Of a DNA stretch of 10,257 nt, positions 7,778 through 10,257 are shown piece by piece. The notes under the pieces were generated by a model that saw nothing but the letters and a program-made list of their open reading frames with translations, ran no database searches and was not told the DNA's origin. The stretch comes from CAZMOK01 sp964567785 (GTDB lineage: Bacteria > Bacteroidota > Bacteroidia > Bacteroidales > JAGOPY01), in contig CAZMOK010000083.1 of assembly GCA_964567785.1 (NCBI GenBank), forward strand, positions 1 to 10,257, read 5' to 3'. How positions within the stretch are numbered: position 1 is the stretch's first letter; each line of letters begins with the position of its first letter. Position numbers and translations under genes: made by a program.

Positions 7778-8515
7778 TCAGGATTTGGTATTGAGCCAGT
7801 TCATGATGACCCCCGAACTTTTTGGTTTGGATCTGCCGTTGCCGTTTTCCTTGTTGGTTTCTATCAGTCCGTCCTTCAGCCTGATGATCCGGTCGGTGGC
7901 ACCGGCAATATCGTTTTCATGGGTCACTATCAGGATGGTTATCCCTGTGCTGTTGATCTCTTTGAAGAGTTCCATCACTTCCATCGAAGTTTTCGAGTCG
8001 AGGGCGCCGGTGGGTTCATCTGCGAGGATGACCCTGGGCCTTGAAATCAGGGCACGGGCTATGGCGACACGTTGTTTCTGCCCGCCCGAGAGTTCGTTCG
8101 GTGTGTGGTGGGCCCATTCTTTGAGCCCCATCCTGTCGAGCATCTCAAGGGCCACCTTGTTTCTCTTCCTGCGGCTTACCCCCTGGTAATACAGTGGAAG
8201 GGCCACGTTCTCCATGGCGTTCTTGAAGGAGATCAGGTTGAACGACTGAAACACAAAGCCTATCAGGTCGTTCCGGTATTTTGCAGCCTTTGTTTCGGTA
8301 AGTTCCCTGATGGGGATACCGTCGAGCACATACTCCCCCTGGTCATAGGCATCGAGGATACCTATGACGTTCAGAAGGGTGGATTTTCCCGAGCCTGAAG
8401 AACCCATGATAGAAACAAGCTCGCCCTTTTTAATGTCAAGGTCGATCCCTTTCAGCACATGGAGCTTGTTCTTACCCGTAACGTATGTCTTATGAAGCTC
8501 TTTTAGCTTTATCAT
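7778..8515 (-). CDS. ABC transporter ATP-binding protein, MacB/LolD type
   Basis: This is the cytoplasmic ATPase that powers the exporter, 245 residues. All nucleotide-binding motifs are intact: A-loop Tyr11 (LHKTY), Walker A GSSGSGKST at 38-46, Q-loop Gln90 (FVFQSFNL), signature LSGGQKQR at 142-149, Walker B VILADE at 162-167, D-loop ALD at 171-173 and H-loop His199 (VTHEND). The SFNLI after the Q-loop and the overall length put it in the MacB/LolD/FtsE group that works with FtsX-like permeases. A hydrophilic tail of about 25 residues (about 221-245, Asn/Lys/Ser-rich) extends past the usual end of a LolD-type domain. The gene starts 15 bp after the TolC-like gene ends and stops 10 bp before permease A. 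A homodimer serving the two permeases is expected from the family; its substrate is unknown. Confidence 0.97.
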   Translation of the reverse strand: MIKLKELHKTYVTGKNKLHVLKGIDLDIKKGELVSIMGSSGSGKSTLLNVIGILDAYDQGEYVLDGIPIRELTETKAAKYRNDLIGFVFQSFNLISFKNAMENVALPLYYQGVSRRKRNKVALEMLDRMGLKEWAHHTPNELSGGQKQRVAIARALISRPRVILADEPTGALDSKTSMEVMELFKEINSTGITILIVTHENDIAGATDRIIRLKDGLIETNKENGNGRSKPKSSGVIMNWLNTKS

Positions 8516-8530
8516 CTTTCTGAAAGCATA

Positions 8531-10003
8531 TTAATTTTCGATCGACAAAGGTCTTCCCATATAAAAATCAAGCACTGTTGTTGTGAATATGTAGTTGTAT
8601 TTGGCCTGCAGCAATTCCGATTCGGCCTTTGTCAATTCTTTCTTTGTTTCATTGTATTCCACTGAGTTCAGCAAACCCACATCAAACCGTTGCTGGGCAT
8701 ATTTGAAGGCCTCCCGCTGTGCCCGGACTTTCTTTTCGGCGGCATTGTAGTTTTTCAGTGCGGAAACCGCATCGAGGTAAGCCTGCTGGATCTCTTTGTT
8801 CAGTTCGAGCTTTGTTTGCTGTAAGTTATAATTTGCTTCCTCCCTGGCAATTTTTGCTTTGTTGATGGCGGTCCTTGCCTGCCATCCGTTATAGATAGGT
8901 ATCTGTAGGTTAAGGCCTACTGTACGGTTATTATTGTCCCTGATCTGCTGGTCCCACGGCACTGTCTGGAACTCCTCGAAACTTTCGGTCTGAACGAAGA
9001 CATTTTCCCCGCTTTCGGTAAACCCGAAAGGTATCACTTCCTGGAAAGGATTCAGCCCTTCTGTTCTTGCTCCGGAGTAACCGGTGGCCCATGTGCCGCT
9101 CAGCGACAGGGTAGGGCTGAGGTAGCTCCTTGCCAGTGAGATTCCTTTTTCGGCGCTTTCAACACGCAGTTGAGCGCTTTTCACTTCGGGACGGTTATTC
9201 ACGGCAATATCGTATATATCGTCTGACTTAATGGCAATTGAGGGGGCTTCTATGGCCCTTAGTTCAGGTTTTTCAATGCTGAATGCTTCCGAAACGGGAT
9301 AATCGATCAACTGCATCAGGTTCAGGTATGAAAGCTGCACATTGTTTTGCATTTCCACGAGCTGTAATTCCTCTGTTGCTGCCTGAGCTTCGATGTTCAG
9401 CAGGTCGCCTTTGGCCATAGACCCTGCTTCCACCATTTTCTGCATCCTTTCAACCTGTTGGCTGGTAACGGAAAGCTGTTCTTCTGCCACCATTAAGAGC
9501 TCTTCATTGAACAATATATCCAGGTAGAACCCGGCGATGGTAACCGAAATGTTATCCATTGTATAATCCAGGTCGTACCGTGAAGCCTCTAGCTCTATCT
9601 CGTTTTGCTTCATCGTGTTTATCTTTCGGAGTCCGTTGAACAGGGTAAGGTTGCTGCTGAGATAAAAGTTGTTCGAGAGCACCCTGTTGGTAGCAAACTC
9701 ATTAGTGTACCTGTCTATAGTCTGGCCCCAGTTATACACATGGTTGCCGCCCGCGTTCAGGTCGGGGAGCATTATCAGTTTGCTCTGGAGAAGATCGGCT
9801 TCCACGGCCTTAACACCCAGCATTTGTTTCTTTATGTCGATGTTGTTTTCGATTGCATAGTTGATGCAGTCGTCAAGCGAAAACTCAGTTTCAACTTCCT
9901 GAGCCCTCAGAAGTCCGGTATTCATTGAAATAAACCCGGCAAGGAAGAGGAAAACCGTGAGCAAGGGTTTTTCTAATACTGTTTTCACGTTTACGTGCGC
10001 CAT
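8531..10003 (-). CDS. TolC-family outer-membrane efflux protein
   Basis: This is the outer-membrane duct of the exporter, 490 residues, within the usual TolC/OEP range. The signal peptide covers about residues 1-34, with a hydrophobic core LLTVFLFLAGFI and a likely cleavage after LRA. The mature protein opens with FSLDDCINYAIENNIDIK, the typical first helix of OEP proteins. Two OEP repeats follow at about 45-240 and 265-485. Each has long helices and a beta segment (YLSSNLTLFNGLRK at about 114-127 and GLNLQIPIYNGWQAR at about 363-377), the strand-turn pattern of TolC barrels. Late helices with ALKNYN and RFDVGLLNSVEYNETKKEL also fit the family. The upstream ATG at 10003 gives a good signal peptide; no closer start would. 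It is the first gene of the apparent operon, preceded by about 250 bp without a gene. An acylation cysteine near the signal cleavage site is absent, so it is not a lipoprotein. Confidence 0.95.
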   Translation of the reverse strand: MAHVNVKTVLEKPLLTVFLFLAGFISMNTGLLRAQEVETEFSLDDCINYAIENNIDIKKQMLGVKAVEADLLQSKLIMLPDLNAGGNHVYNWGQTIDRYTNEFATNRVLSNNFYLSSNLTLFNGLRKINTMKQNEIELEASRYDLDYTMDNISVTIAGFYLDILFNEELLMVAEEQLSVTSQQVERMQKMVEAGSMAKGDLLNIEAQAATEELQLVEMQNNVQLSYLNLMQLIDYPVSEAFSIEKPELRAIEAPSIAIKSDDIYDIAVNNRPEVKSAQLRVESAEKGISLARSYLSPTLSLSGTWATGYSGARTEGLNPFQEVIPFGFTESGENVFVQTESFEEFQTVPWDQQIRDNNNRTVGLNLQIPIYNGWQARTAINKAKIAREEANYNLQQTKLELNKEIQQAYLDAVSALKNYNAAEKKVRAQREAFKYAQQRFDVGLLNSVEYNETKKELTKAESELLQAKYNYIFTTTVLDFYMGRPLSIEN

Positions 10004-10121
10004 AATAATCGTGTTAATTTGGTTTTGAACGTATTATTTAACTAAAAATGTGCCAGTTTTATTTTATTGCTAATAATCAAATAGATAGATAAGCGAAAGA
10101 CTCTTTGGCGTGCTGTCTGGG

Positions 10122-10160
10122 GTGTTCATAATAACACATTGGTTGTACGCTATTGAACAC
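10122..10160. promoter_or_regulatory. Operator-like dyad (GTGTTCA / TGAACAC)
   Basis: A perfect 7-bp inverted repeat, GTGTTCA at 10122-10128 and TGAACAC at 10154-10160, is separated by 25 bp. A third half-site AACAC (10133-10137) pairs with the first GTGTT around a 6-bp centre. It lies roughly 120-160 bp upstream of the TolC-like start. It may be a regulator-binding site; short dyads of this size also occur by chance. Confidence 0.3.
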
Positions 10161-10236
10161 GCGGACAGTAAGCTCTGGTCAAATAAACAGGTATAATTAC
10201 AAAATATTGCGGGGATAGAAAATAAGTAACAGGGAT

Positions 10237-10257
10237 GACATCCGGAAGACATCTGGA
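10237..10257. repeat. Two-copy 11-bp direct repeat at the window edge
   Basis: GACATCCGGA (10237-10246) is followed 11 bp later by GACATCTGGA (10248-10257), nine of ten bases identical. The period of about one helical turn is compatible with paired protein-binding sites, but the window stops here and further copies cannot be seen. Confidence 0.4.

Larger units (their letters stand above)
10004..10257 (-). promoter_or_regulatory. Non-coding leader upstream of the exporter operon
   Basis: This A/T-rich stretch precedes the first gene and should hold the operon promoter. I could not find a good match to the Bacteroidota promoter pair TTTG and TAnnTTTG, nor to sigma-70 boxes, at proper spacing on the minus strand. 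TTTG occurs at 10194-10191 and 10081-10078 without a matching -7 element. No Shine-Dalgarno precedes the ATG at 10003. The region contains an operator-like dyad and a small direct repeat listed separately. No terminator of a gene further right can be recognised before the window ends. Confidence 0.45.

Noticed and set aside
10040..10055. TGGCAC on the minus strand (10055-10050), resembling a sigma-54 -24 box
   Set aside because: The -12 GC element is missing at the required spacing; the following bases are T/A only up to TTAGTT.
10070..10252. 60-codon minus-strand ORF in the leader
   Set aside because: It has no recognisable motif, a Cys/Ser-rich mixed composition and no ribosome-binding signal. 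It could be a leader peptide, but nothing positive supports that.

Overview
The window reads as one co-directional block on the minus strand of a Bacteroidota chromosome. The lineage is inferred from several traits: weak or absent Shine-Dalgarno sites, an S46 dipeptidyl peptidase, an M49 lipoprotein, and an exporter made of a free-standing ATPase, two MacB/FtsX-type permeases, an HlyD-like adaptor and a TolC-like channel. Order- or genus-level placement cannot be read from the sequence.

Read in the direction of transcription (right to left), 10257-10004 is a non-coding leader with short dyads and a small direct repeat. Next come a TolC-family outer-membrane protein (10003-8531), a LolD/MacB-type ATPase (8515-7778), permease A (7767-6520), permease B (6504-5233) and a MacA-like membrane-fusion protein (5157-4063). 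Gaps are 10-15 bp except for 75 bp before the adaptor, which is filled mostly by a degenerate hexanucleotide repeat. After a 99-bp gap comes a lipoprotein of the dipeptidyl-peptidase III family (M49; 3963-2266). It is followed 32 bp later by an S46 dipeptidyl peptidase of DPP7 type (2233 to beyond base 1, truncated at the window edge only near its extreme C-terminus).

The five exporter genes encode every layer of a tripartite ABC efflux machine: ATPase, inner-membrane permease pair, periplasmic adaptor and outer-membrane duct. MacB normally carries its ATPase and membrane domain in one chain. Here they are separate and there are two diverged permeases, so a heterodimer like LolCE is plausible. 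The substrate cannot be told from sequence. The two downstream enzymes are both exported dipeptidyl peptidases with different catalytic chemistry (zinc and serine). Together they would shorten oligopeptides to dipeptides in the periplasm. They may be a separate transcription unit or the tail of the exporter operon. A link between the exporter and peptide processing is a hypothesis only.

No RNA gene, IS element, CRISPR array or convincing rho-independent terminator was seen. All long plus-strand ORFs lie antisense to these genes and look like shadows. The most notable points are the HExxH (rather than HExxGH) zinc motif of the M49 protein, the Asp-Gly pair that predicts DPP7-type specificity in the S46 protein, and the in-frame hexamer repeat joining permease B to the adaptor gene.
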